DNA of 64,000 nucleotides from CG2-30-36-16 sp964372115 (GTDB lineage Bacteria > Bacteroidota > Ignavibacteria > Ignavibacteriales > Ignavibacteriaceae), in NCBI GenBank assembly GCA_964372115.1, contig CAYJPN010000016.1, positions 47,231-111,230 of the forward strand, read 5' to 3'. Position numbers and translations under genes: made by a program. This document shows positions 8,725 through 17,514 of the stretch, in pieces. The notes below the pieces were generated by a model that saw nothing but the letters and a program-made list of their open reading frames with translations, ran no database searches and was not told the DNA's origin. How positions within the stretch are numbered: position 1 is the stretch's first letter; each line of letters begins with the position of its first letter.

Positions 8725-9438
8725 TTATTTCTTTTTTTTCTCTTCAAACACAGAATCCGGAATCCCTTTATTCACCTTATAATTAGAATAGCTGATAGTT
8801 ACTTTGCCTGAGGTTCTAAAACTGTTTTTCCCTCCGTGCTTGTTTTTTTTCGGCTGGTCATCCGGGTCCGTATCACCGCTTATAGAACCGGGAATATCGG
8901 GTTTATCAATGTTAAAACTAAACATCATCTTCGAAGGAAGGTGATATTTGTTTTCAATATTTGCGTAATCCATTTCAACAGTAAACGAGCCGTTTATTTT
9001 TGTAGCTGATTCAACTTTGCGGATTATGTAATTGCTTTTATCTATCCAGAATGTTGAAAGAATTATATCGTTATCGTTTCCGAGCGGTATAATTTTAACC
9101 ACATATGTTTCTACCTCTTTATATTTTTCTTCACCTTCAAAAATTGCGGTGTGCTTTTTTTGAAGAAATGACATTGGCGTAAAATTTAATCCTTCTTTCG
9201 GAAGCATCGCAAACTTGTCGGATTTAATGTGGACTTTATCGGGTTGTTTAAAATAAATAGTCGCGTTAGAAGGCGGCACTTTTATAAAATCGACATCAAC
9301 TTTTACATTAACATCAACCACATAATCATGAACACCTTCAAATTCGGTTTTAACTTTTTTTAGAATTTCATCGGGGTCATTTTTCTGTCCGAACATCACC
9401 GCGCTAAAAAGAATAATAAAGATTAGTATTTTTTTCAT
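8725..9438 (-). CDS. LolA-like outer-membrane lipoprotein carrier domain protein
   Basis: A 237-residue exported protein with a signal peptide (MKKILIFIILFSAVMFGQ). The body, with alternating strands such as ATIYFKQPDKVHIKS and NYIIRKVESAT, resembles the LolA/LolB fold of lipoprotein carriers or DUF4292-like proteins. The start at 9438 is preferred to one seven codons upstream because GGAG lies seven bases before it. It is last in an operon with an ABC ATPase and permease, 21 bp after the permease, suggesting that it works with that exporter in the periplasm. Substrate unknown. Confidence 0.7.
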   Translation of the reverse strand: MKKILIFIILFSAVMFGQKNDPDEILKKVKTEFEGVHDYVVDVNVKVDVDFIKVPPSNATIYFKQPDKVHIKSDKFAMLPKEGLNFTPMSFLQKKHTAIFEGEEKYKEVETYVVKIIPLGNDNDIILSTFWIDKSNYIIRKVESATKINGSFTVEMDYANIENKYHLPSKMMFSFNIDKPDIPGSISGDTDPDDQPKKNKHGGKNSFRTSGKVTISYSNYKVNKGIPDSVFEEKKKK

Positions 9439-9459
9439 TCCAAACTCCGTGCATATCAA

Positions 9460-10299
9460 TTAAGTTAAAATATCTTTTCTGTTAAATAGGTAAACCGTAA
9501 CACTGAATAAAACAACAATATGTCCGGTAAGTATTCCAACCGATTTCATTATTTCAGTATAATCTACCGGGTCGTTAAAAAACAACCGCCAAGAACTCAT
9601 ATATGTTGTAAATAAGTAGGGACGGATAGTTTGAAAAATACCGATATTAATTGCTGAGATGATTACAAAAACAATGATGATTGCCATTGTTGTTATAATC
9701 GGGCCAATTGCATTTTCTACAAGAGAGGAAAATAAAAAAGCGAGTGAAGTTACAACCATCATACTTAGCGATGCAAAACCGTAACCTAATAAAAATCTCC
9801 ACATTACGTCCTCGCGCGCAAAAATTGTAACCCCCGAACTATTAACTACAATTAGTTCACCGAAACCGAAAAATAAATAACCGAGACCGAGACTAATAAC
9901 AGCCAGGAAAACGACTAACATATTCGTATAAATAGCCCCTGTAAGATATTTTGCTGTTACCAATTTTATTCTCGAAACAGGTCTGGTTATTAGCAGCCTG
10001 TACGTACCTGCTGTCGCTTCCCCTGCAAGCAAATCACCTGCAACGAGCGTAACAAGAAAAGGAATGTGAATAACAAGCATATTGAGAATTATATAGGATA
10101 CGAGATAACCGTTTAGTAAGTTTCCTACAAACACAAATGACTGCTGGAGATTTCGTGTCATAAAATCGAGCGAGCGTTCACCTTCAAACATCATTGCTAC
10201 TTGAATAACGGGAACAAGCAATCCGATTGCAATAAACCCGATGTAAGTTCTCCACTTTCTAAAAACTTTATATAGTTCTATTTTTATAACAGTAAACAT
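9460..10299 (-). CDS. ABC-2 type transporter permease
   Basis: A 279-residue membrane protein with about six predicted transmembrane helices (for example near residues 17-35, 60-85, 125-145, 165-185, 195-215 and 250-270), typical of ABC-2 permeases. The VAGDLLAGEATAGTYRLLITRPVSR segment (about residues 87-111) is the characteristic family signature, and is the usual site of contact with the ATPase. Its ATG overlaps the stop codon of the ATPase gene by one base (ATGA), a strong sign of coupled translation. The exported substrate cannot be told from sequence. Confidence 0.88.
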   Translation of the reverse strand: MFTVIKIELYKVFRKWRTYIGFIAIGLLVPVIQVAMMFEGERSLDFMTRNLQQSFVFVGNLLNGYLVSYIILNMLVIHIPFLVTLVAGDLLAGEATAGTYRLLITRPVSRIKLVTAKYLTGAIYTNMLVVFLAVISLGLGYLFFGFGELIVVNSSGVTIFAREDVMWRFLLGYGFASLSMMVVTSLAFLFSSLVENAIGPIITTMAIIIVFVIISAINIGIFQTIRPYLFTTYMSSWRLFFNDPVDYTEIMKSVGILTGHIVVLFSVTVYLFNRKDILT

Positions 10300-11219
10300 C
10301 AGGCAGCAGTCTCCGTAATTGATAAAAAATATTCTTCTAACGAACGGGTAGGAACTATACCGCTTACCAAAATATCATTTTCAACAAACATTTTATTTAT
10401 TGATGCGATTTCTTCGGAATCGAGCAAAAATACTAACCTGTTATTTGCCTCGCTCTGCAGTTTTTTTGCCCACCGGGAATTATTAAGAAGGCTGACGCAT
10501 TTTGCGGTGTCATTAACTTCAAATGTTACTTTAAGGCTCGTGGCTTTAAGCAAATCATCCACGTTTCCTTCAACTTTTGTCGCTCCCTTATTTATTATAA
10601 TCATTCTATTTGCAACAAGCTCAACCTCGTACAAAATATGAGAGCTTAAAAATACTGTTTTATTTTGGTCTTTACTTAAATGAAGAATTAATTCTCTTAT
10701 TTCTTTCATTCCCTGCGGGTCAAGCCCGGTAGTTGGCTCATCAAGTATTATTAGCTCCGGGTCGTGCAGCAAAGCCTGCGCAAGTCCAAGCCGTTGTTTC
10801 ATTCCGTGCGAAAAAGTTTTTACTTTGCTGCGGTATCGTTTTACCAGCCCAACCATTTCCAGAACTTCCATAATTCTTTTTTTTGTTATGGTGTGTCCCG
10901 AAATATCACCGAGTATCTCAAGATTTTTATATGCTGTTAGATAACCATAAAAATCGGGTTTTTCTACAATCGCCCCAACCTGTTTTAATATTTCAAGTCG
11001 TTTTTCTTTTAATGGTTTTCCGAAAAGTTTTATATCCCCCTGATTGGGTGAGATTAGAGAAAGAAGCATTCTTATGGTTGTACTTTTTCCGGCTCCATTA
11101 GGACCAAGAAATCCAAACACATCTCCACGGTAAACATTCAGACTCAAGTCATCAACGGCTTTAAGGTCTTTAAACTTTTTAGAGAGATTCTTAACCTCAA
11201 TTATCTTTTCATCGTTCAA
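10299..11219 (-). CDS. ABC transporter ATP-binding protein
   Basis: A 306-residue ABC ATPase of the type that pairs with ABC-2 permeases. Walker A is GPNGAGKST (about residues 39-47), the signature is SHGMKQRLGLAQAL, Walker B is LIILDEPTTGLDP, and the H-loop is SSHIL. A roughly 80-residue C-terminal extension of the DUF4162 style follows. It opens an operon with the permease and a LolA-like protein. Together they probably form an exporter or lipid/lipoprotein handling system; which one is inference. Confidence 0.92.
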   Translation of the reverse strand: MNDEKIIEVKNLSKKFKDLKAVDDLSLNVYRGDVFGFLGPNGAGKSTTIRMLLSLISPNQGDIKLFGKPLKEKRLEILKQVGAIVEKPDFYGYLTAYKNLEILGDISGHTITKKRIMEVLEMVGLVKRYRSKVKTFSHGMKQRLGLAQALLHDPELIILDEPTTGLDPQGMKEIRELILHLSKDQNKTVFLSSHILYEVELVANRMIIINKGATKVEGNVDDLLKATSLKVTFEVNDTAKCVSLLNNSRWAKKLQSEANNRLVFLLDSEEIASINKMFVENDILVSGIVPTRSLEEYFLSITETAA

Positions 11220-11731
11220 ATTGTTTTCCTTTATAAAAGGTAAAGACTATATATTAATTTTTTTTTTGATTTTAAAAACATTAAATGACGCTCACAATTT
11301 TATAAGTTCCTTTATTAATTACTCTTACAGTTACATAGACGGTGTTATTCAATTATGAGCATGAAAAAAATACACATAATTTCATACTAAAACACAACTA
11401 ATTTTTAGTTCCTTCAACAAATAGGTGTCAAGTCGTAAAATTTTAACCGATTTTTTTTTATCATATTTGAAATTTAATTTGTTTTTTGCCGGTAAAAATT
11501 CGATTTTATGGAGTAGAAATTATAACACTTAAAAAATAAATTTTTGAAATTATACAATATCTATTTTTTTTTAAGTCGTTTTTTCTTAGCTTGCCGGCAG
11601 CAACAACCGGAAAATCAAATCAAACATAAAAATCACTGAATGATAACTTATAACATCGACATAAAATTTTACATTTCAATTTTATTATTAATAAATAACA
11701 ATTTTTTTATAATCCTTAATGGGAGAACTGA
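11220..11731. other. Long leader region before nrdJ
   Basis: These 512 AT-rich bases lie between the divergent ABC operon and nrdJ and must hold both promoters. A small CCGG/CCGG hairpin sits near 11593-11609. I looked for a cobalamin riboswitch (the B12 box ending GCCACTG) and for paired NrdR boxes (ACAnnATATAnnTGT type) and found no convincing copy; TACAATATCTAT near 11552 is at best half a box. No ORF is supported. Confidence 0.5.
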
Positions 11732-14700
11732 ATGCATATAAAGAGACTATTTACTAAAGAAGGAAAAGACCCATTATCAAACATTAAATTTGAGAACAGG
11801 ATTTCTGAAATAAAAAATCCGGACGGTTCTGTTGTATTCAGAATGGAAGATGTTACCGTTCCTTCATTTTGGTCTCAAGTTGCTACAGATATTATTGCGC
11901 AAAAATATTTTCGCAAAGCAGGCGTACCAAAGCTGCTAAAAAAAGTCAAAGAAAAAAATGTACCTGTCTGGTTACAGCCGTCTAAAGCCGACAGCGAAAG
12001 ATTAGAGCAGCTTTCTGAAAAAGAGAGATTCGCTGCTGAAACAGATGCGCGTCAGGTATTTCATCGCCTTTCAGGAACCTGGACTTACTGGGGATGGCAG
12101 GCGAACTACTTTGATTCGGAAGAAGATGCAAAATCATTTTATGATGAGCTTCTTTATATGTTTGCAAACCAGATGGCAGCGCCTAATAGTCCTCAGTGGT
12201 TTAACACTGGCTTAAACTGGGCATACGGTATTGCCGGCCCATCGCAAGGGCATTATTATGTTGACTACAAGACTGGTGAACTAACTGCATCATCTGATGC
12301 TTACACACACCCCCAGCCTCACGCATGTTTCATTCAATCGGTTAATGATGATCTTGTGAATGAAGGCGGAATTATGGACCTCTGGGTGCGTGAAGCAAGA
12401 TTATTTAAATACGGTTCCGGTACCGGCTCCAATTTTTCTGATCTTCGCGGTTCCGAAGAACCTTTAAGCGGCGGCGGTAAATCAAGCGGGCTGATGTCCT
12501 TCTTAAAAATCGGCGATCGTTCGGCAGGCGCAATTAAATCGGGCGGGACAACACGCCGCGCAGCAAAAATGATTACAATAGATTTAGACCATCCGGATAT
12601 TGAGGAATATATAAACTGGAAAGTTGTTGAAGAACAAAAAGTAGCCGCGCTTGTTGCAGGCAGTAAACTTTGTAATTTTCATCTTAACATGATTATGAAA
12701 GCATGTTACGAAGAACATCCTGAGAATGACCGTTTTAATAAAAAGACAAACAAAAAGCTTGGCAAAGCTGTGCTCGAAGCCCGCAAAGTAAGTATTCCTA
12801 ATAATTATATTGAGCGTGTTATTCAGCTTGCAAAATTAGGTTTTAAAACTATTGAATTTCCTGAGTACGATGTTGATTGGAACTCCGATGCCTACGCAAC
12901 TGTAGCAGGACAAAATTCCAATAATTCCATCCGTGTAACAAACGAATACATGAACGCTGTTGTAAATGATGGCGACTGGAATCTTTATTGGAGAACTGAA
13001 AAGAAAAAAGCAAAAAAAGAAAACCGCGCACCAAGAGCTTCAAGCACACTTTCTGCACGTGCCTTGTATGAAGATATAGCATACGCAGCCTGGTCTTGCG
13101 CTGATCCGGGTATTCAGTTCCACAGCACCATAAATGAATGGCACACTTGCCCGGAAGACGGAGATATTCGGGCATCAAACCCATGCAGCGAATATATGTT
13201 TCTTGATGATACAGCTTGCAACCTGGCTTCATTAAATCTTGTTAAATTTTACGATACAAAATCTTATGCATTTAACATTGAAGCTTTCCGCCATGCTACA
13301 AAACTCTGGACAATTGTTTTAGAAATTTCTGTTTTGATGGCTCAATTTCCGAGTCGCGAAATTGCTGAACGGAGTTACAACTTTAGAACGCTCGGGCTCG
13401 GTTACGCTAATCTCGGTTCATTACTGATGCTTCAGGGCATTCCTTACGACAGTAATGAGGCATTTGCTATTTGCGGTGCTATTACGGCAATAATGCATAT
13501 GAGTTCTTATGCAGCTTCTGCCGGGATGGCTAAAGAGCAGGGACCTTTCCCGCATTATGAAAAGAACAAAGAGCATATGCTAAAGGTAGTACGCAACCAC
13601 CGCCGTGCGGCTTACAATGTGCCTCACGAGGAGTATGAAAAACTTTCGATTTACCCTGTTGGTATCGACCCTAAATATTGCCCTTCGGATTTATTAAGAG
13701 CAGCACGCGAAGATGCTGATAAAGCGCTTGAACTCGGTACCGAATATGGATTTAAAAATGCACAGGTAACTGTAATTGCCCCTACCGGTACAATCGGGTT
13801 AGTTATGGATTGCGACACAACAGGTGTTGAGCCCGATTTTGCTTTAGTAAAATTTAAAAAACTTGCGGGCGGCGGATACTTTAAAATTATCAATCAATCT
13901 GTTCCCCCGGCACTCGAAAGATTAGGTTACAACAAAGATCAGATAACGGAAATTATAAAATATGCTAAAGGTTCAGGTACTCTTGTGGGCTGTCCTTACA
14001 TAAATCCTGAATCTTTGAAAGCAAAGGGTTTTACTGAAGACGCGCTTTCTAAAGTTGAAAAAATGCTTCCATCTGTTTTTGAACTCGGCTTTGCGTTTAA
14101 TAAGTTTAGCATCGGCGCTGATTTTTTGGTTAACAAATTGGGTTTGAATGAAGATGAAATAAACTCATTCGATTTTAATTTGCTTAGTTCTTTAGGTTTT
14201 TCGAAACTTGAAATTGCAACTGCAAACGATTATGTCTGCGGTACTATGACAATTGAGGGGGCGCCGTTCCTAAAGCATGAACATTATCCTATTTTTGATA
14301 CCGCGAATAAATGCGGCAAAAAAGGAACACGCTTTATCCGCTCGACCGCTCACATAAAAATGATGGCTGCTGCACAACCTTTTATTTCGGGCGCAATTTC
14401 TAAAACAATCAATCTTCCAGGCTCAGCGTCTGTAGATGATGTAAAAGATGCATATATGCAGTCATGGAAATTAGGAATAAAAGCAAACGCATTATACAGG
14501 GACGGTTCAAAATTATCGCAACCGCTAAATAGCGTTGGCGAGGAAGAATTGGAAGCGCTTCTAGAAGACAAAGATAAAAACGATATTGTAAGAATAGCGG
14601 AAAAAATAATTCATCGGTATATTGCAAAACGCAGAAGACTGCCAGACAGAAGAACCGGTTACACACAGAAAGCCAAAATTAATGGTCAAAGTGTTTATAT

Positions 14701-15334
14701 AAGAACAGGCGAATACGATAACGGACAGATTGGAGAAATTTTTATAGATATGCACCGTGAAGGAGCTGCTTTTAGAAGCTTACTTAACTGTTTTGCTATT
14801 TCTATATCACTCGGTTTGCAGCACGGCGTACCGCTTGAAGAGTTTGTTGACGCATTTGTATTTACACGTTTTGAACCAAGCGGTATGGTAACCGGAAATG
14901 AAAAAATAAAAATGGCTACATCCGTAATCGATTATATTTTTAGAGAACTTGCAGTAACGTATCTCGGTCGCAATGATCTTTCTCACGTTGATACAAGCGA
15001 AGATAATGTAAAATCAAAAACCTCGCTTGGTATAGTTAAAAAACTTGCAGAGCCTGAGTTTGTTGATGAAGAAGTTGTAAGCGAAAGATTGGTTGTTCTC
15101 GATAAGGGAGCTACAGAAAATTACAATTATTCATTGTCCGGAGGAGCTAATATTACACGTAAACCTACCGGTAATGGAAATGGCAACGGTAGTAAACTAA
15201 ATAACCAGGTTAAGCAGGCAATTGAGCGCGGTTATACCGGCGATGTGTGCACAGAATGCCAGAGTTTAACAATGGTACGCAACGGAACGTGTTTGAAATG
15301 TATGACCTGTGGTTCTACCTCGGGCTGCAGTTAA
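11732..15334 (+). CDS. nrdJ: Adenosylcobalamin-dependent ribonucleotide reductase, class II
   Basis: A 1200-residue class II ribonucleotide reductase, which makes deoxyribonucleotides with a vitamin B12 coenzyme, with or without oxygen. The catalytic loop NPCSEYMFLDDTAC places the thiyl cysteine at Cys485 with Glu487, and the redox pair at Cys199 (PHACFIQS) and Cys496. The C-terminus carries a Cys-rich zinc-finger-like tail (CTECQ, CLKCMTC, then a final SGCS) for re-reduction. No N-terminal ATP-cone is visible. The length matches the large NrdJ form. A GGGAG ribosome binding site precedes the ATG, and a strong terminator follows. Confidence 0.97.
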   Translation: MHIKRLFTKEGKDPLSNIKFENRISEIKNPDGSVVFRMEDVTVPSFWSQVATDIIAQKYFRKAGVPKLLKKVKEKNVPVWLQPSKADSERLEQLSEKERFAAETDARQVFHRLSGTWTYWGWQANYFDSEEDAKSFYDELLYMFANQMAAPNSPQWFNTGLNWAYGIAGPSQGHYYVDYKTGELTASSDAYTHPQPHACFIQSVNDDLVNEGGIMDLWVREARLFKYGSGTGSNFSDLRGSEEPLSGGGKSSGLMSFLKIGDRSAGAIKSGGTTRRAAKMITIDLDHPDIEEYINWKVVEEQKVAALVAGSKLCNFHLNMIMKACYEEHPENDRFNKKTNKKLGKAVLEARKVSIPNNYIERVIQLAKLGFKTIEFPEYDVDWNSDAYATVAGQNSNNSIRVTNEYMNAVVNDGDWNLYWRTEKKKAKKENRAPRASSTLSARALYEDIAYAAWSCADPGIQFHSTINEWHTCPEDGDIRASNPCSEYMFLDDTACNLASLNLVKFYDTKSYAFNIEAFRHATKLWTIVLEISVLMAQFPSREIAERSYNFRTLGLGYANLGSLLMLQGIPYDSNEAFAICGAITAIMHMSSYAASAGMAKEQGPFPHYEKNKEHMLKVVRNHRRAAYNVPHEEYEKLSIYPVGIDPKYCPSDLLRAAREDADKALELGTEYGFKNAQVTVIAPTGTIGLVMDCDTTGVEPDFALVKFKKLAGGGYFKIINQSVPPALERLGYNKDQITEIIKYAKGSGTLVGCPYINPESLKAKGFTEDALSKVEKMLPSVFELGFAFNKFSIGADFLVNKLGLNEDEINSFDFNLLSSLGFSKLEIATANDYVCGTMTIEGAPFLKHEHYPIFDTANKCGKKGTRFIRSTAHIKMMAAAQPFISGAISKTINLPGSASVDDVKDAYMQSWKLGIKANALYRDGSKLSQPLNSVGEEELEALLEDKDKNDIVRIAEKIIHRYIAKRRRLPDRRTGYTQKAKINGQSVYIRTGEYDNGQIGEIFIDMHREGAAFRSLLNCFAISISLGLQHGVPLEEFVDAFVFTRFEPSGMVTGNEKIKMATSVIDYIFRELAVTYLGRNDLSHVDTSEDNVKSKTSLGIVKKLAEPEFVDEEVVSERLVVLDKGATENYNYSLSGGANITRKPTGNGNGNGSKLNNQVKQAIERGYTGDVCTECQSLTMVRNGTCLKCMTCGSTSGCS

Positions 15335-15664
15335 TAGGAAATAAATGATAATAAAAAATCCCTCCCGCATAAAAACGGAGAGGGATTTTTTTTATACTAT
15401 TCCTGACTTCTGACTTGTGCGAATAAGTGAAAAATTGGTCTCTGGATGTGGTTAAATTATAAGGCGCTAATTTTTTTGTTTATCGAAAATTCCGCACTAA
15501 ATGTTAGAACTCAGGAAGTTATTATAATAAATGAATTAAATTATAATTTGCGGAAAGTAGTAAAAACTAAAACAATAAATTGGAGTTTATAACCAACGCA
15601 ATTACAAACCGGTAATATTTTGAACTCGTTTTTTGTTGATGATTATTATGTTTCGCCGAAATAG
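15335..15664. other. Intergenic region between convergent genes
   Basis: About 330 bases between nrdJ and the NlpC/P60 gene, which face each other. Only the nrdJ terminator is recognisable. The rest is AT-rich and has no supported gene. Confidence 0.5.
15353..15393 (+). terminator. Terminator of nrdJ
   Basis: A stem of ATCCCTCCCG and CGGAGAGGGAT (one bulged A) is closed by an A-rich loop and followed by eight T. It lies 19 bases after the nrdJ stop codon and has the standard form of an intrinsic terminator. Confidence 0.9.
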
Positions 15665-16369
15665 TTAAAACTGAACATCATCAATACGTCGCCCGCCCAT
15701 AAACCGCTTGCTGTAATAATCAAGATCGAGCGATGATATTATTACTCCATGTTTGGAACTTGCGTGTGCAAAAAGATTATCCCCGATATAAATACCGACA
15801 TGCCCCGGTTTAACTCTTCTTCGTGTGTTAAAAAATATTAAATCACCGAACTGAAGATCTTCTTTGCCGCTTATTACAGTTCCCTGCGTATATTGGTCGC
15901 GAGCAGATCGCAGAAGTGGCTTTGAGAGTACATCATAAAAAACAGTTTGTGTAAATGCAGAGCAGTCAATTCCCTTTTTTGAATTGCCGCCGTATTTGTA
16001 GGGAGTATTCAAATATTCTATTATCTCCATTAATAATTTTTCTTTTACCGTACTGTTGTCTGCGTCCAGTACGCTGCCGCTGCCGGAAGAATTATACTTA
16101 TTAAGAATTTCGGAGATATCAACCGATGGTTCATTTTCAGGGAAATCATCGGGATCGTTCTCATCGTATACCTGCCCCATCCAGGATGAATCAGGTGGAA
16201 AATTAGATGTTTGCGGCGCCGGGTCATCATGGGTAGTAAACCGAATATCTTTCCCTTTGTTTTCAGTTTCATCGTAGGTTTGATACCTGCCGGAACCTGA
16301 AGATGCAGTGCAACCTGCGATAAAGAGTGTTATACCGAAAAGGAAGAAGTAGAGGTATTTTAATATCAT
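15665..16369 (-). CDS. NlpC/P60 family lipoprotein peptidase
   Basis: A 234-residue lipoprotein with an N-terminal signal and lipobox IAGC (Cys20), an acidic Asp/Glu/Pro-rich linker (residues 25-100), and a C-terminal NlpC/P60 cysteine peptidase domain. The catalytic triad is visible as Cys136 (GIDCSAF), His190 (KPGHVGIYIG) and His202 (LFAHAS). Such enzymes cut peptide bonds in peptidoglycan stems, so a cell-wall hydrolase anchored in the envelope is expected. It starts three bases after the rpoD stop codon and is therefore probably in the same transcript. Confidence 0.9.
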   Translation of the reverse strand: MILKYLYFFLFGITLFIAGCTASSGSGRYQTYDETENKGKDIRFTTHDDPAPQTSNFPPDSSWMGQVYDENDPDDFPENEPSVDISEILNKYNSSGSGSVLDADNSTVKEKLLMEIIEYLNTPYKYGGNSKKGIDCSAFTQTVFYDVLSKPLLRSARDQYTQGTVISGKEDLQFGDLIFFNTRRRVKPGHVGIYIGDNLFAHASSKHGVIISSLDLDYYSKRFMGGRRIDDVQF

Positions 16370-16372
16370 TAT

Positions 16373-17227
16373 TTAACCAAGGTAACTTTTTAGATTTTTA
16401 CTCGTTGCAGCGTGCCGCAGCCGTCTGATTGCTTTTTCTTTTATTTGTCTAACTCTTTCGCGTGTTAAATGAAATTTTTCCCCTATATCGTCGAGAGTGA
16501 GGGAATGTTCATTGTTAAGTCCAAAATAAAGTTTTATTACTTCCGCTTCTTTAAAAGTTAAAGAAGCTAAAGCGACATTAATCTCAATCTTTAGAGATTG
16601 AGTATTCAGTTCATCATCGGGTGTTGGTTCTTCATAATTTTCAATTATATCAAGTAAACTATTTTCATCGCTTTGCGCAAAAGGAGCGTCAAAAGAGATG
16701 TGTTTACCGGAAATTGTTAATACCTCGGCAACTTCGGTCTCATCCATATTAAGTTCCTGAGCAAGCTCTTGAGCGGTAGGTTCCCTCTCAAATTCTTGTT
16801 CAAGATTGCTATAAGCCTTGCCAATTTTATTAAGAACACCAACCCTGTTTAATGGCAGTCGTACAATACGCGCCTGCTCTGCTAAAGCCTGTAATATCGA
16901 TTGTCTTATCCACCAAACAGCATATGAAATAAATTTAAAACCGCGGGTTTCGTCAAACCTTTTTGCGGCTTTTATTAGTCCTAAGTTCCCCTCATTTATT
17001 AAATCACCCAGTGATAACCCCTGGTTCTGATATTGTTTTGATACTGAAACCACAAAACGAAGGTTCGACTTGATAAGTCGCTCAAGAGCAATATAGCTGC
17101 CCTTTTTTAATTCTTTCGCGCATTGAATTTCTTCATCGGCAGTAAGCAGAGGAATTTTTCCAATCTCCTGCAAATATTTATCAAGAGACTGACTCTCGCG
17201 GTTTGTGAACTGTTTTTGAATTTTCAC
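16373..17227 (-). CDS. rpoD: RNA polymerase primary sigma factor, Bacteroidota type
   Basis: A 284-residue sigma-70 factor without region 1.1, as in Bacteroidota primary sigma factors. Region 1.2 opens with NRESQSLDKYLQEIG, region 2 has GNLGLIKAAKRFDETRGFKFISYA and WWIRQ, and region 4.2 has the helix-turn-helix LTLDDIGEKFHLTRERVRQIKEKA. The open frame runs 27 codons further upstream, but the GTG at 17227 is preferred: it has GAGG at the right distance and gives MKIQKQFTNRES, in line with the conserved family N-terminus. This factor should recognise the TAnnTTTG-type promoters seen in the window. Confidence 0.93.
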   Translation of the reverse strand: MKIQKQFTNRESQSLDKYLQEIGKIPLLTADEEIQCAKELKKGSYIALERLIKSNLRFVVSVSKQYQNQGLSLGDLINEGNLGLIKAAKRFDETRGFKFISYAVWWIRQSILQALAEQARIVRLPLNRVGVLNKIGKAYSNLEQEFEREPTAQELAQELNMDETEVAEVLTISGKHISFDAPFAQSDENSLLDIIENYEEPTPDDELNTQSLKIEINVALASLTFKEAEVIKLYFGLNNEHSLTLDDIGEKFHLTRERVRQIKEKAIRRLRHAATSKNLKSYLG

Positions 17228-17365
17228 TTGAGACCTCACAAATAGTTTTGTAAAGTTTTTCCTTTTTAGGCATTTAACAAAATATTCTTTGCTATGCCAA
17301 AAAATCAATAAGTAAAAGAGAGCCGCAACGCCAATTATTGCATATTCACAATTGTTCGGCGGTTA

Positions 17366-17373
17366 CAAAAGTA
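17366..17373 (-). promoter_or_regulatory. Possible -7 box upstream of rpoD
   Basis: TACTTTTG on the minus strand matches TAnnTTTG and is identical to the box at 3264-3271. It lies about 140 bp before the proposed rpoD start. No TTTG is found at the expected distance upstream, so this is a weak call. Confidence 0.3.
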
Positions 17374-17431
17374 AAATAAACTTTTTATAAAAAAAAGCAT
17401 TAAATAATTCTAAAACATTTCTGCGGAGGTG

Positions 17432-17463
17432 AAAAATTTTAACCCCAGCTGTTTTAAATTTTT
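17432..17463 (-). terminator. Possible terminator of deoB
   Basis: An imperfect AT-rich inverted repeat (AAAAATTTAAAA and TTAAAATTTTT on the minus strand around a CAGCTGGGG loop) lies 50 bases after the deoB stop and before rpoD. It probably separates the two transcripts. Confidence 0.45.
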
Positions 17464-17514
17464 CGATAACATCTACTGGTAGTTTTTGAACTGATTTAAT
17501 TTTCTATATCGGTT

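Noticed and set aside
8537..8782. Open frame of 81 codons on the plus strand
   Set aside because: Runs into the real LolA-like gene on the other strand and has low-complexity, T-rich composition.
11552..11563. TACAATATCTAT as an NrdR box before nrdJ
   Set aside because: Only one half resembles the consensus and no second box at the usual spacing was found.
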